Positions 35,118 to 46,300 of a stretch of DNA of 64,000 nucleotides are shown here, in pieces. Every line of letters starts with the position of its first letter. Positions within the stretch are counted from its first letter, which is position 1. Where the stretch lies: assembly GCA_021234155.1 (NCBI GenBank), contig JAJEKV010000002.1, positions 3,988,586 to 4,052,585 on the forward strand, read 5' to 3'. The notes under the pieces were generated by a model. It worked only from the letters and a program-made list of their open reading frames with translations, was not told the origin of the DNA and searched no databases. Made by a program: the position numbers and the translations under genes. This DNA is from Isoetes taiwanensis. Its lineage: Eukaryota > Streptophyta > Lycopodiopsida > Isoetales > Isoetaceae.

Positions 35118-35270
35118 GCCCATCGCGGTGGTGGTGTAGTGGTAAGGCCTTGGGTTGGGGTGACCCCCACCAGGGTTCAAAACCCACTAGCTACCATCGG
35201 GTGGGAGATGTGGGTGGGTGCAAGTCCCACCAACCTTGCCTTCAAACAAAAAAAAAGAAAAAGAAAAAAA
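35118..35270 (+). mobile_element. tRNA-derived SINE with 16-bp target duplication
   Basis: Box A TGGTGTAGTGG (35132-35142) and box B GGTTCAAAACC (35174-35184) are spaced as in a tRNA. A short body follows, ending in an A/AAAG-rich tail. The 16-mer AAGAAAAGCTTATATG occurs immediately before (35102-35117) and after (35271-35286), a perfect target duplication. That proves retroposition and indicates a young copy. Transcription would be by RNA polymerase III from the internal boxes. Confidence 0.92.
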
Positions 35271-36800
35271 AAGAAAAGCTTATATGCAAAAGTCGAGTTT
35301 ATGAAGCAAAAATGCTCATATGCAAAGATTAAACTTATGATAGACAATAAATTAGATGTCCATGCAACAAATAATACATATATACAACCAAAAAGGATGT
35401 TCACATACAAAGACTTGAAGTCTACACTGCAAAGAATATTGATGAGTAAGATTGAGTTTATGATAGAGAATGCAGAAAATTATGAAAGGGAAAAACAATG
35501 ACTAGATCTCTAAACCGTGAATTGCAAATATTTAATCAACAAGGGAGAAAATGAGACACATAAAACAACTCGAAGTTGCACATACGACAAAAGCAAATAT
35601 TGAATTAAAAAGTGGAGAACATGAGCAACGAGAAAAGAATTTGATAATGCACGCGTATAATTTATGTAAAAAAAAAACCATGAATGTTGGTGCGAGAATG
35701 TGACCAACTAGAAAACCAACTCAGAAATTTCACATGTCGAGCTTATGATAACAAATGCATCAATATAAAAAGGACCAAAATAGAATGTGCGAAAAAATAA
35801 TTTGTGTAACATGGGTCATGAACCTCGAAGAATGTGAGCAACTAGAAACAATTCGACAATGCACATACAAAGAATTTGTTAGAAACAACTCAACAATGCA
35901 TATGTGCAAAGAATTAACCATGGCACCAAACCATGAGACCATTAAAACCAAGGACCAATGGTAACTAGATTAAAAGCTATCCAACTATATAAACCAAAGT
36001 CTAAAACTGAAAACAAATCGAAACGACGTCATGTAGAATTTTTTATGACGATTAACCAAATGAGAACGCGTTAGTATAATGAAAGCCTATTTAATCTCAA
36101 CTGCACATCCCTCAGGCAAACTAAAAGACCAAAAATTTCTGGTAGTGGACCAGACATGTAAGCATCATCTACAACCATAGAAGTATACAAGATGACATGG
36201 CATTATTAAACAAAAGAAAAGGCTCAGAGAAAAGTAAAGAAAAATGAAAACAGACGGATAATACAAAGACGAAAAGCATAGATCCAGATTAGAGAAGTGC
36301 AAATCGAATGGAAGAATACCTAAAGAAGATTGGACCGCTGGTTGCAGAATCAGAGAGCAGATCCGGATTCAAATACAAAACTACTAGCTTGTGGTGCATA
36401 CTAGGGTTTAGTTGAATTTAGAGCTGTAGAATTGCCTGGAAGCCTGTCGGATTGGACTCTAGAGATTGGGTCGTTAGAGTAAAACGGAGATGGAGATTCT
36501 TGGTGAAAAAGTAGTGCTTGGTCTGCTGAGGCTCATGCTCAAATCCAACAAGACCAGCACCGGCAAAGCTCAAACCCAAGGAAGAAGATCAACAAGAATC
36601 TAATTAACTGGACAAAGACTAGACTGGCGTCCAAGTTGAGACCGAAAATTAGAAATCTTATCAAATCAAGATCAACCCAGGTAGACATTGAATCAAGAGT
36701 TGGCAAGATGAATAAGAAATTAAAGAGGAAAAAGTAAGATCCACAAAATAGAAACCCCAAACCTCTCTAAATCGGGCTCAAACTTCCACAAATGTGCATC

Positions 36801-37384
36801 CCCATGAGCAGAACAACCAGTAATATAGCTTGAGATGATCATCCAGAATCGCGGAGATCAGAACCTGCAAGGATTATGGAAACAAAAAATGGGCGAATTC
36901 GAGAGATCCACAGCTCGCTTACCCCCTCAAAATCAAGGTTTGTACAAAACCATACTTGGGATAGAACGGAACGTTTTTGTGAACGGTGACCTCGTAAGAA
37001 CGGGTACGGCCAGGTCTCAGTATAGAACGGAACGGTCTTTTTTGAAAAACCACTTAAAATTGTCAGAAAGATCATACTCTATCAGAATATGACATCCAAA
37101 TATGATAATTCATATGAATAAAGCTTTAAAATTTAGAAACAACTTAAGAATTAACATAATAGGCAATAATGAATGTTTATAGAAGTGATTTAAGCAACAA
37201 TTCATAAACTAACATAATTAGAGTTTGGGCTTAAGAAATACAAACTATTTCATGTTCATACTAGCACTTGATCTCAAATTACTTTTGAAGCATCCAATGG
37301 ATAAGCGCACCACCAAGAACCTGAAGGCATATTAAATAGACACAAAGCAAATTAATCTTCCATAAATAAATAATGGAAAGATAC
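36801..37384. other. No gene seen
   Basis: Contains a repeated word ATAGAACGGAACG (about 36962 and 37022). The rest is AT-rich, with no supported feature. Confidence 0.4.
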
Positions 37385-37566
37385 TTACTCAATACATAGA
37401 AGCCACGCTACGTGTTCGTGATCGTATCCTACGAAGAACTTCAAGTTCTTCATCTTCTGCTTCTTCAATATCATTGTCAATTTCGTTCTCTGCATGGTTA
37501 TCCTCCTCTTCATCACTATTGTTTGCTTCATTGTTCTTGTCCGCATTCTCAAAACCAAAATCCATA
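37385..37566 (-). pseudogene. Acidic C-terminal fragment, possibly transposon protein
   Basis: A minus frame reads 'MDFGFENADKNNEANN', then a run of Glu/Asp/Asn ('DEEEDNHAENEIDNDIEEAE'), then 'VLRRIRSRTRSVASMY' and a stop at 37385. Asp/Glu-rich tails of this kind are common at the ends of hAT-like and other transposon proteins, but no catalytic domain is adjacent. It abuts the PPR sequence at about 37570, so one of the two was inserted or translocated here. Confidence 0.35.
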
Positions 37567-37570
37567 ACAG

Positions 37571-37703
37571 AAGCATGCACAGGCATGCAAGACCTAAATA
37601 AGGGTAGAGAAATCCATAGCACTGTCATAAAAAAGGGTTATGAAGGGTATCCTGCTGTTGGTAACATCTTGATAGACATGTATGCTAAATGTGGTGCACT
37701 TAC
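37571..37703 (+). pseudogene. PPR gene, 5' piece (interrupted by LINE copy 2)
   Basis: An open frame with one PPR repeat of the PLS class: 'EACTGMQDLNKGREIHSTVI', 'KKGYEGYPAVGNILIDMYAK', 'CGAL'. It stops matching at 37703, where LINE sequence starts. The last bases, ACTTAC, are repeated at the far side of the nest (51860-51865), and the codons join there in frame to continue into the next repeat. Sequence before about 37570 is not PPR, so the N-terminal part of the gene and its targeting peptide are missing. Confidence 0.9.
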
Positions 37704-39115
37704 CAGGCATATATGCTATATGCTGATGATGTTGACCTGCTCGCATATACCCCAGAGGACATGCAACGCCACCTGGATGCTTTGGACACTTTCTGCCAAT
37801 TCACTGGCATGAGAGTTAACTTGGCCAAGACGAGGGTGCTGCTGGTCCCATCATCCCGGCACCCACGCCTTCCCTCATTCACTTACCAGGCGGGCAAATG
37901 GAGGTGGCTCGATCTTATAAGTATTTGGGCATTGAGTTTTCTACTACCACACACCGGGATGCATCCATCGATTCTGACGGTCACCGCAGCCGGAAAGCCA
38001 CAGATGCAATGCAAAACAACAGATCACAAAGGCGGAGTTGTATGCATGGGGTCCCCAGCACACTTGTTCGGGGCCTTGGTTGAACCGGTCCTCCTCTATG
38101 GGGGCGTAAGTGTGGGGGCGGTGATATCCCTCACCACTTGGAGCGATCTAGAGCGGTCTGAAAGACCTTCTTGGCGGGCAGGGAGTGAAATCCACGGTCC
38201 CCATATCGGATCTTGCTCGGGGAGGCGGGCTTCCTTCCATTCTGAGGGTCGGCTGCGTCGAACGTCCACATTACTTCCGGGAAGGTGGTGGCTATGGATG
38301 AAGCCCGGCTGCCCAACCTTGCTTTGGCGGGCGATGGGCCCACAAAACTCAAGCAAAGCTTCTGGAAAGACAAAGCAAGCCCCGTGGTTCTCGCGATGGA
38401 ATGTGCGAGGCACCACGATGTGGACCGTGCATACACCGAAGGAACGCTTGGCGGCCTTGAAGCGTGCGGATGCTTGCTTCATGGCCAAGCTTTGGGATCT
38501 TGAGGCCCCGTCACATGTCAAGGTGGCAAATTATCGGCAACCGAGTTAATCCCATGCTCACGAGGGGCCCACAACACTACTGCGCACCCATCTACCCATG
38601 AAAAAAGCGGGGGTGATTGCTTCCATTTCACGCCGCAGCACACCACCTCCGCGTGAGGCGAGGGAGATGGATTCGGGGCGCGCGTGAGGGCGAGTCTGCC
38701 GATCTTTGTCAGCAGTAGCGCCATTGAGGATGAAAGTTCGCCCCTCGGGCTCTGTCCGGTGTCTGCGAGCATATCCCGCTCGGTATGCTCGATTAGTTGT
38801 GCCCCATCGGGCCACGCATGAGGTGCTCGAGCCACGCGGCCTCTGTGGAAGCTTGTTGGGATCGGGACCTCACGGGAGGTAATGGATCTGCGGACCGGTT
38901 ATGCCCCCCGTCCAGGCATTAACCTCACCGTACTTGTGATTATGTATATAATCGTGCGGTATGTCGACATCCTTATTGCTACTAAGGTTTTCCCAAAAAC
39001 CTTTGGGTGGGGGTTTTTAATCCGGTAGTAATACTTTGCTCTCTCTTTGTACTTGGGTCCCATAGGCGGTTGGTCTCGTGGACGATAAAATCATATTCTA
39101 TTCTATTCTATTCTA
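37704..39115 (+). mobile_element. LINE copy 2, 5'-truncated, inside the PPR gene
   Basis: The same family as copy 1 (long stretches nearly identical). It starts within RT just before 'LYADDVDLLAYTPEDMQRHL', continues 'GMRVNLAKTRVLLVPSSRHP', and includes the whole 3' part and UTR (TTGGGTCCCATAGGCGGTTG). Its (TATTC)n tail is split: 39098-39115 here and 51847-51860 after the DNA transposon. The insertion site duplication is CTTAC or ACTTAC. Frameshifts break the reading frame about every 100-200 bp. Confidence 0.92.
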
Positions 39116-39146
39116 GGGTGAAAGTATCTTTGGTGGGTAGCAAAAA
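39116..39146 (+). repeat. Left terminal inverted repeat
   Basis: GGGTGAAAGTATCTTTGGTG and the following GGTAGCAAAA match the inverse of 51817-51846 with 2-4 mismatches. Confidence 0.88.
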
Positions 39147-39444
39147 CGCGACCCGGCACCCAAAGGCCTGCACCCTTCATACTATTTTTCCCACCCTTCA
39201 CCAATTGAAGTGTAACCTATGCTATGCCCGGCACTTCACATAGGGCGTACGGATTTCAATCATAACCTTCTTACCCACCAGTAACTAATGACTTGTGGAC
39301 CCGAAAGGGTAGCGAACTTTAATTTGTAATTTGAACCGTGCTCTCCACCTTTTGCTACTCCTACCAAATAGCCCGTGGAGAAGAAGCTCGAAATTTCGGG
39401 ATTCACTCCAAGCTTAGTATTCCAAAACTCAAGCGCCAAAAACT

Positions 39445-40075
39445 ATGGTGAAGAAGGTTGTTAATCCGCCCACTCGGCCGGCAATTCCAATGGATGCCAT
39501 CTTGTGAGGTAAGCAAAATGCAAATCAATTTTGATGGCTTATGGTGCCTGTTAATTTGTTTTTCTTGATTTCTTTCAGCCCGAAGGAACGTGCCCTAAGA
39601 CCCGACACGGCTGATTGCGAACCCGAGGAGGACTTCCATGCCTACGCGGGTCTATCAAACGAGGGTGTGCATCCCTCTCAATTTGAACGGATGTGATATC
39701 TGCGGCCGAGAATATAATGAGGTTTGGGACACCAATGGTGTCATTCGAACAAGACATCCATCGACAAAATAAGGCGAACGAAGAAGCTCTAATTGAGTTG
39801 TTGAGCAAGATATACCCGAAGGGGTTGAAGAACACAGAAGTAAGGAAGACGGTTTCCTTTTTATTTGCATTCAACAAGCGCAAGAGGGCCAAAAGCGGGA
39901 TCGAGAAAATTTCAAGGTCAATTGGGCGGCAGTGGCGAGCAAAAAGCGAGCCTATTCGAGCAAGGTCAAGAGTGAACCCGGCCGCCCCCCAGTGAACCTG
40001 CCAGAAGAGCCTAGCAAATCCAACGGCGGAACAACGGCACGAAAGCATTGCGGAAAAGCCAGCCTCGGCGAACGC
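39445..40075 (+). pseudogene. Plus-strand coding region of the transposon, exons 1 to ~3, unidentified
   Basis: An ATG at 39445 opens MVKKVVNPPTRPAIPMDAIL and is followed by a GTAAGC donor at about 39509. An AG acceptor at 39578 opens a second segment containing 'ADCEPEEDFHAYAGLSNEGV' and 'HPSQFERM'. Further on, in another frame, 'DRENFKVNWAAVASKKRAYS' and 'GRPPVNLPEEPSKSNGG' look coding, the latter like a GRP-x-x-x-F/L basic linker. Stops and frame changes interrupt it. I do not know the function. Its orientation, from the left terminus towards the transposase gene, suggests a second transposon protein. Confidence 0.4.
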
Positions 40076-40253
40076 TGTTTGTAAAATCCACCGGCCTCTT
40101 ACGTCTCCAATGGAATGCGTAACAAGGTGCAGTAGCATAAAACGAAGATTAAGCGCAAGTTGAAAGCACAAAAGCACTTTTCGGCGGATGGCCCGGCACA
40201 TATCGGCATGTTGCGGCATGCAATAAAGAGAGTATTACCTTTTCAAACGTCTT

Positions 40254-40820
40254 CTATTCAAGCAAGAACTCATGATTCTCTCTCTCTCTTGGACATATAG
40301 GAAGAGTTTTTATGCCACACCGACATGTGCGCATCAAGCGATCATGTTTATGCCATTCTTCACCCTCGCTCTTGTTGCAAACCCAGCCCCCTCGAGCTTC
40401 GGGTTGAGTCATACATATATTGGCTGGCGGAACCGTCTCACGAGTCCACGGACCTCGCGGGTGCACTTGCACTCTTCACCATGAAATCCGGTTTTTGACC
40501 TTAATGCATTGGGGCTACCCGGCATACTCCAACTTCATATGGTATATGCAACAACAGGTTTCCCTTTCTGATACTTTCTTTACATAAATAGGCTTCAACT
40601 TCTCGAAAGCCTTTAAGCAAACAGGGTGTTCAGGATGTGCCTTTTTGTATTGTTGAAATAGCTCCAGCTGAATGGTGACCGTTGGTTGGAAATATTTATG
40701 CAACAATAGCAAAGAAAAATTTGTATGGAAACTTATACCTGTGTGACCTCCATAAGGTGCAAGGGATAAGAAATTCGGAAGCCTGACTCTCCAACAGTGT
40801 TCACAACATCTTTCTTGCAA
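40254..40820 (-). pseudogene. Second, diverged transposase relic
   Basis: A minus frame reads 'LELFQQYKKAHPEHPVCLKA', 'FEKLKPIYVKKVSERETCCC', 'IYHMKLEY', then, after a gap, 'EGEEWHKHDRLMRTCRCGIK'. These align in order with the main transposase at 45.76-45.35 kb ('FVKQYRNF', 'LKPPYVRKVKDRETC', 'DDSEEWHQHNMPHCLKCKTC'). So it is the same family from a different, more distant copy. It even keeps the intact 'RETCCCxYH' that is damaged in the main gene. Only this central part is present. Confidence 0.75.
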
Positions 40821-43070
40821 GGAGAGACTCTGCTATTTTGTTTCCAGAATTCTGTTATGCTTTGCTTGCAGGGTATGTTTTTACTTAACCTACCCAACTT
40901 TTAGGAGTTCCAGCACCTTGTTAGCACCTTTATTAGCGAACACGAGCGGAAGCGGCGGGTGCTTGGCCCAGTCGCGGCGGCCGTCTTGACGGGTTATTCA
41001 TTTCTCACGGCAAATCATTCCCTCTCTGATTCAAGGAATCATGAGCTTCAATTTTCGCGCTATAAACCTTTCTCTTGCACTCCGGCAATCGACCGAACGA
41101 AGTTTGGAGTAGTAACCCAGCTCTGTTTTTTTCTTGCACAATTCGAGGTCGCTACCATGAGTTCTACGCCTGTGGCAGAGGTACTCACATTACTTTTTTT
41201 TCCTTTGATCAGAAAAGTTTGTTTTTCTTTGTGCTCGATTCTTTTTTCCTTTGTTCGAAATCTTGTTTTGTGCTTATTTTTTTATTGTTTTTACTTTTTA
41301 GTTTGAAGCCCGCAAGAACACAATATGAATTTCTTTGAGTTTAGGAATGTGGAGTGTGAAGGAAGGAAACCGAGTCAAAATCAAGTCACATGAGGTATCA
41401 CCGTCGAAGTTTCACATCCGTTTTTCAAAACCACTAAGGTCGGGGAAGATAAATGTGAAAGAGATCAAGCCGGCTTTTTGAGCGAAGTTCAATGATCCGG
41501 GAAAAAGTTTACGAATGGCCCTACTAATAATGAAGTTCGGACACGATTTGCAAGGGCATTTGTATGGCGAACACCCCAAAGCTTTGGCTGATCCGGAAAA
41601 ATTATAAGGTGAATTGGGCATCTTTGGTCAGCAGATTCTCATAGATATTCTATAGTTCACAAAAGTAAGGAAAAAGTTAAGCGCTTTGATGTTAACTTGA
41701 ATGTAATTATGAATCACATTAGAAGTCTTTCAGCTATGAGTAAGAAAGTCAAGAAGATATAACTTCTACAAAAAAGGTAACTCATTAGGCTAGAAGGAGC
41801 TATGAACTGGTCTTGATGCTACATCTGGCGTTATACACCTGTGAGATATCCGAAGAAAAAAAAGCTATTAAGCTTTACGGTCTTGATTTACCTAACAATT
41901 GGACTTTGGTGGAGTATTTGAAGAAGGAGGAAGAAAATCTGATGGCCATGCTTTCGCCACCATTGGGAGTGCTAGTATATCCGAAAAGCGTAAGTTGAAG
42001 GAGGAAATAACGTCTTTGGAAGTTAATATAGAAGCTTATGGTCATAGGATGACTTTTCGGCATGCAAAGTGCAAACATATTCTTGCTGCGGTTTGCTCAT
42101 CGAGGTAAGAAGGTTTTGAATGTTCATATGGGTATTTATGATCCGCTTTTGTAGATCGGTTCTTTGAAAGATGTGAAGGTTGTGGTTTATCGTTTAGCTC
42201 GGATTATAGTTTTCTTATCAAGTTATCATGTGACCATAAGTTCCATGTGTGTTGCTTTGGTTACGCTTTGGACACTATGCATTGTCTGATGGCGGTTGTG
42301 GCATAGAAGTACCAGAGAAGCTACAAGAAGAACTTGGCTACTTCAAGTCGGATGAACATGAAATATCCGGAGAATGAATCTTGATTCAGATGTGAAAGTG
42401 ACAAAGGTTAAGAAAAACCTGTGGTTGAGAAGGCCGAGGATTCTAATTCGAAAGGCCCGAGTATGCAAAACCTATGGCTACAAATTTTGTTGCCAAGAGG
42501 AAAGGTAAGAAGAAGATTCTTAGGAGCGGCAAGAAAGCAAGACACGGTCCACCAAGTCTTAAAAAGTGGTGGATCCCGAACATGAGATCCCGACAAAGTT
42601 ACGTACTTAACCGTTAGTGATGATGTTATTCCTACCCCTGTGAAGTCACCTGTGGATTCAGATATTCAATCTGAGGAGGAAGGTCTTACTCTTGCACAGA
42701 AGTTCATAAAGAGGCTGGATAAGGAATTATTAAAGGATTTGCAGGTTTGAAAGATCCTCAGGTCTGAAGTTTGAAGCTTGTTTATATTTTGTTATGTTTC
42801 TATTTGATCCAAGTATGTCTTGATATTAAGTATGAACTTTTGAAGGCATGTAACTTTTGTAACTTTTTGAAGGCATGTAACTTTTTACATGTAAGATCTT
42901 GATATTAAGTATGAACTTTTTTGAAGGCATGTAAGTTTCCACATTTATGGTACCAGTTCGTTTATGCAATCTGCAAATGAATGTTGTATATGATTGATTG
43001 TTTGGTAAGGGATTAACTTCACAATTATGCCAATTCATATCTGCAATCTGCAAATGAATGAGAACCATAA
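40821..43070 (+). pseudogene. Plus-strand broken coding region with Cys/His cluster, unidentified
   Basis: Coding-like pieces lie between frequent stops. About 41400-41620 holds 'SPSKFHIRFSKPLRSGKINV' and 'MALLIMKFGHDLQGHLYGEH'. About 41920-42110 holds 'KRKLKEEITSLEVNIEAYGH' and 'RMTFRHAKCKHILAAVCSS', helical in character. About 42160-42300 holds 'CEGCGLSFSSDYSFLIKLSC' and 'DHKFHVCCFGYALDT', a C-x2-C...C-D-H-x2-H-x2-C-C pattern suggesting a zinc-binding fold. About 42590-42750 holds 'VTYLTVSDDVIPTPVKSP' and a Lys-rich end. It ends near 42750, before the tandem repeats, convergent with the transposase gene. Function unknown. Confidence 0.35.
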
Positions 43071-43375
43071 TTCATTTGAATATACTACAATGTTTTATAT
43101 GATTTCATTATCAAATGAATGTGTACATATGAATACAATCTGCAATCTGCAATCTGCAATCTGCAAATATGAATACAATCTGCAATCTGCAATCTGAATA
43201 TACTACAATGTTGTATATGATTTCATTATATGAATGTGTATATATGAATACAATCTGCAATCTGCAATCTGCAAATATGAATACAATCTGCAAATATGAA
43301 TACAATCTGCAATCTGCAATCTGAATATACTACAAAGTTGTATATGATTTCATTATCAAATGAATGTACTCTTTC
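42815..43375. repeat. Nested tandem repeats incl. (CTGCAAT)n
   Basis: CTGCAAT heptamers occur in clusters (43138-43165, 43178-43197, 43252-43275, 43303-43322). They lie within a longer unit that also holds GAATATACTACAA.GTTGTAT and GATTTCATTAT, repeated about three times. Upstream, CTTGATATTAAGTATGAACTTTT with GAAGGCATGTAA is repeated (42820-42930). This separates the two convergent coding regions of the transposon. Confidence 0.85.
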
Positions 43376-46300
43376 TGCAGCAACTTGGTGCAGCCTTATC
43401 ATCATCAATTATGCTATTCAGCATATAGACTACTCTTGTACTCCAAAACTCGGTCCAGAAGATGATCATGAACATCCATTGGAAGTTCATATGTGTTATC
43501 ATTTGCATGTAACATATCAAAACAACATGACATGACCAAGTGGCTATATGCATGGCATTCTGGTGCATCCTCAAGCAATTCATATTGATTTCCTCCCATG
43601 AACTTGTAATACTTGCCTGACAGAACCACTTCTCTTCTTGCAAATTTAGCACCCCATGCATCTTTAAATGCCTTTTCCACAATGTGCTTAGGTTTAGTGC
43701 ATCGGATAATATAAAAGTCCACTTTTTCTTTGTTGTTGGCCTCGGATGGTAATTTGCAAAATTATCCCCAACATCAACTACATCAGATACCCATTCATGA
43801 TCCCCTTCATAGATAGGACCCTGCGAGTTTCCGCACCTCTTCAACACCCGGGACTTAGTTGAATAAACCCAAGATCCTATTACGCTTTTGTTTATGCACT
43901 TCCCATACTTTCCCCGGCCGGTGGCGACAAAAAGCAATCAAATCCATATGAGCTACAGAGTAGGGTCATTGGCATGAACGAGGCTGATACAATGGAACTT
44001 TCTTGATCCCGTTAATGTCTTACAATCATGGCTATCACTCCTATCAACATCATTGATAGTTATCTCCCAAAAACACATAAAAAATAATGTTCAATATTGT
44101 TTTAAACACAACTAATTTCCATACTAGCACCATACCTATATTTTTCCTCTCCTTCTATCTCACAATCTGATTTAAAATGTGAAATGCAAAACACAACTAC
44201 ATCATGTGCATTCCTTAGTGGTCTTGAATTCCTCTTCAACATCTCATGTGTGAGTGCTCTTTTTATTACAGCTCCGGCACCATCATGTTCACTGCATTTT
44301 GTTCATTACAAAAATCTAAAGAACAAAAAAAGCAAAAGATAAAACAATAGAGTAAAGTTGAAGTATTTACCTTTGCCATGATATGATGCAAAGAAGTTCC
44401 AGTTTATTGGTATTCTGTTTTTGAAAGAATCGCCAAGGAAGTAGAACATCCTTGCACCTTTAAATTGATGGGAACAACCATCGGACCACATGACATGATT
44501 CTTGTAGTTGACACCTCTATCAACAAGAAAAATAGCATGTTTTACGCAAGCAATGTTGAACAAAGCGAACATCATGTTCTCTGTCATCACTTATATAGAA
44601 ATGTGTTTCCTTAACGATCTTTCTTTCTTGCTCTCTAGAATTGGTAGCATGCCTATAAGTGATATGCACCAAAATGGTGCATTGGTCATTCCTCAATCAC
44701 GGGCTTTGTATTTCTTGTTGAATTTTGAAGGTATAGTTCTCTGCAAAGTCAATGGCCCGAAACTATAGTGTCCTTTGGAAAGGTTGCCAAGCACTCCTGA
44801 ACTGTTTTGCTTGCCATCTTGCTTCATAATTATGAGGAATAAAAGCATTAAGAAAGGTGTCACCAAATTTGAATAACTCTGTGCTTGGTGTTTTCTTGTA
44901 CACAAGCTTGTTGGCCGGGTTTGGGAGCTTCTTTGTAAATGACAATAAACACATGTCATTACCACCTTCTTGGAATAAGCAATTCATTAGCGATTATAGT
45001 ACCTTCTTAGTAGCTATTGAAACTTCTTTACGACCGGTACGCTCAACAACGGTTGCTTACCAATTCTCTTTGCGGTCTTCAAGGAATCCGCTATTGCTTG
45101 CACTTTTCTTCTTCACATTTTTCACCTTCTCGGCCTTAACGAGGGTTCTTCAACTATGTTACGCCCCATAATAACTATTTCTATAAGAATGGCAATTGTT
45201 CTTAGTTGATTATAAGTGTGCAAAATGTTACCTTGTCGTCATAAACATTGTCATATAATAAAGCGGTTTCAATTCATGTACATTTCACAAGAGCGTGTCA
45301 AGAACATGTGCATCACCTTAACAAATGTCTTCCACTCTACTTGATGGTCCAACTTGTAATCTCTTTCTTGTGGACAAGTTGGGATCTTTTTGTTCCACAT
45401 GTTTTGCATTTTAAGCAGTGAGGCATGTTATGTTGATGCCACTCTTCCGAATCATCCTTAGAACATACCATAGCTCTCAAAGCTCGAGAGGTTGAAGTGT
45501 ATGTAAAATATACACGCATTGCAAAGTCGGTCTCTGGACCACATAATTCACAATTGCATGTGCAATTGGTACCATGAATGTTACGATCTAGTCTTACTTT
45601 GTTTATGGCCGGTCTCACAAAGTCAATTCTCAAATGATAGATCTGGCCCAGCAAGTTTCTCTATCTTTTACCTTCCTCACATATGGAGGTTTGAGCATGG
45701 AATGCTGAAAATGATATTTGAAATTACGATATTGTTTTACAAAGCGTTGGTAAAAAACTACACCAAACAACATGGTGACATGTCGTGATATTAAAACTTT
45801 TCATCATTGTAACAATTTTCTTAAGAATTACACGGGTCTCCTCAAGAAAGTGAAGTGCATGCAAGATCTTCTTTCCGATGAGGCTTTAATCTTGATGACA
45901 TGCTTCTTACATGGAGAAACCCTTGTGTTGTACCTCCAAAAGTCAACAACTAGTTTTCTCTCATTGTAAGATAGTTTTATCACATCTAATCTTATTCTTG
46001 AACATAGACCATGGTCCATCACCATGTTATTTTATACTCTCCTTCTTCACCGGTTGTAACAATCTTTACGTTCAAGCATAGAGTTCTAGAGAATGCTGAT
46101 TTGTTGATGTCACTATTGACCGGCATAAACCATGGCGACATTTCTTGCCCTCCTAATATCTGTTTTCTTCTCATTCTTATGAGCTGCAAAAAGATTTTTT
46201 TAAATTTTCTACAATACTCTTCAATACAAACTCTTCCTTCTTTGCTTGGAGCGACAAGTTCGAGCCACCTTTGCTGCATTGAAGTATCTCCTTTCTATCT

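Larger units (their letters stand above)
30760..36800. other. Long purine-rich, strand-asymmetric non-coding tract
   Basis: From about 30.9 to 36.4 kb the plus strand is dominated by A and G (runs such as GAAAGAAAGGACTCGAAGGA, AAGAAAAAGGAAAAG). The only long frames are minus-strand ones rich in Phe, Ser, Leu and Ile, which follow from the skew and look non-coding. No protein domain, LTR pair or terminal repeat is seen apart from the SINEs at 33.3-33.7 and 35.1 kb. It may be the body of an old non-coding repeat. Confidence 0.5.

Noticed and set aside
39575-40219. 214-codon minus-strand ORF near the left transposon end
   Set aside because: Plus-strand segments there look more coding (splice borders, composition), and the minus frame matches nothing in the transposase order.
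43100-43330. CRISPR-like or satellite array from the CTGCAAT repeats
   Set aside because: Units are 7 bp without unique spacers in a eukaryotic genome; ordinary tandem repeat within a transposon.
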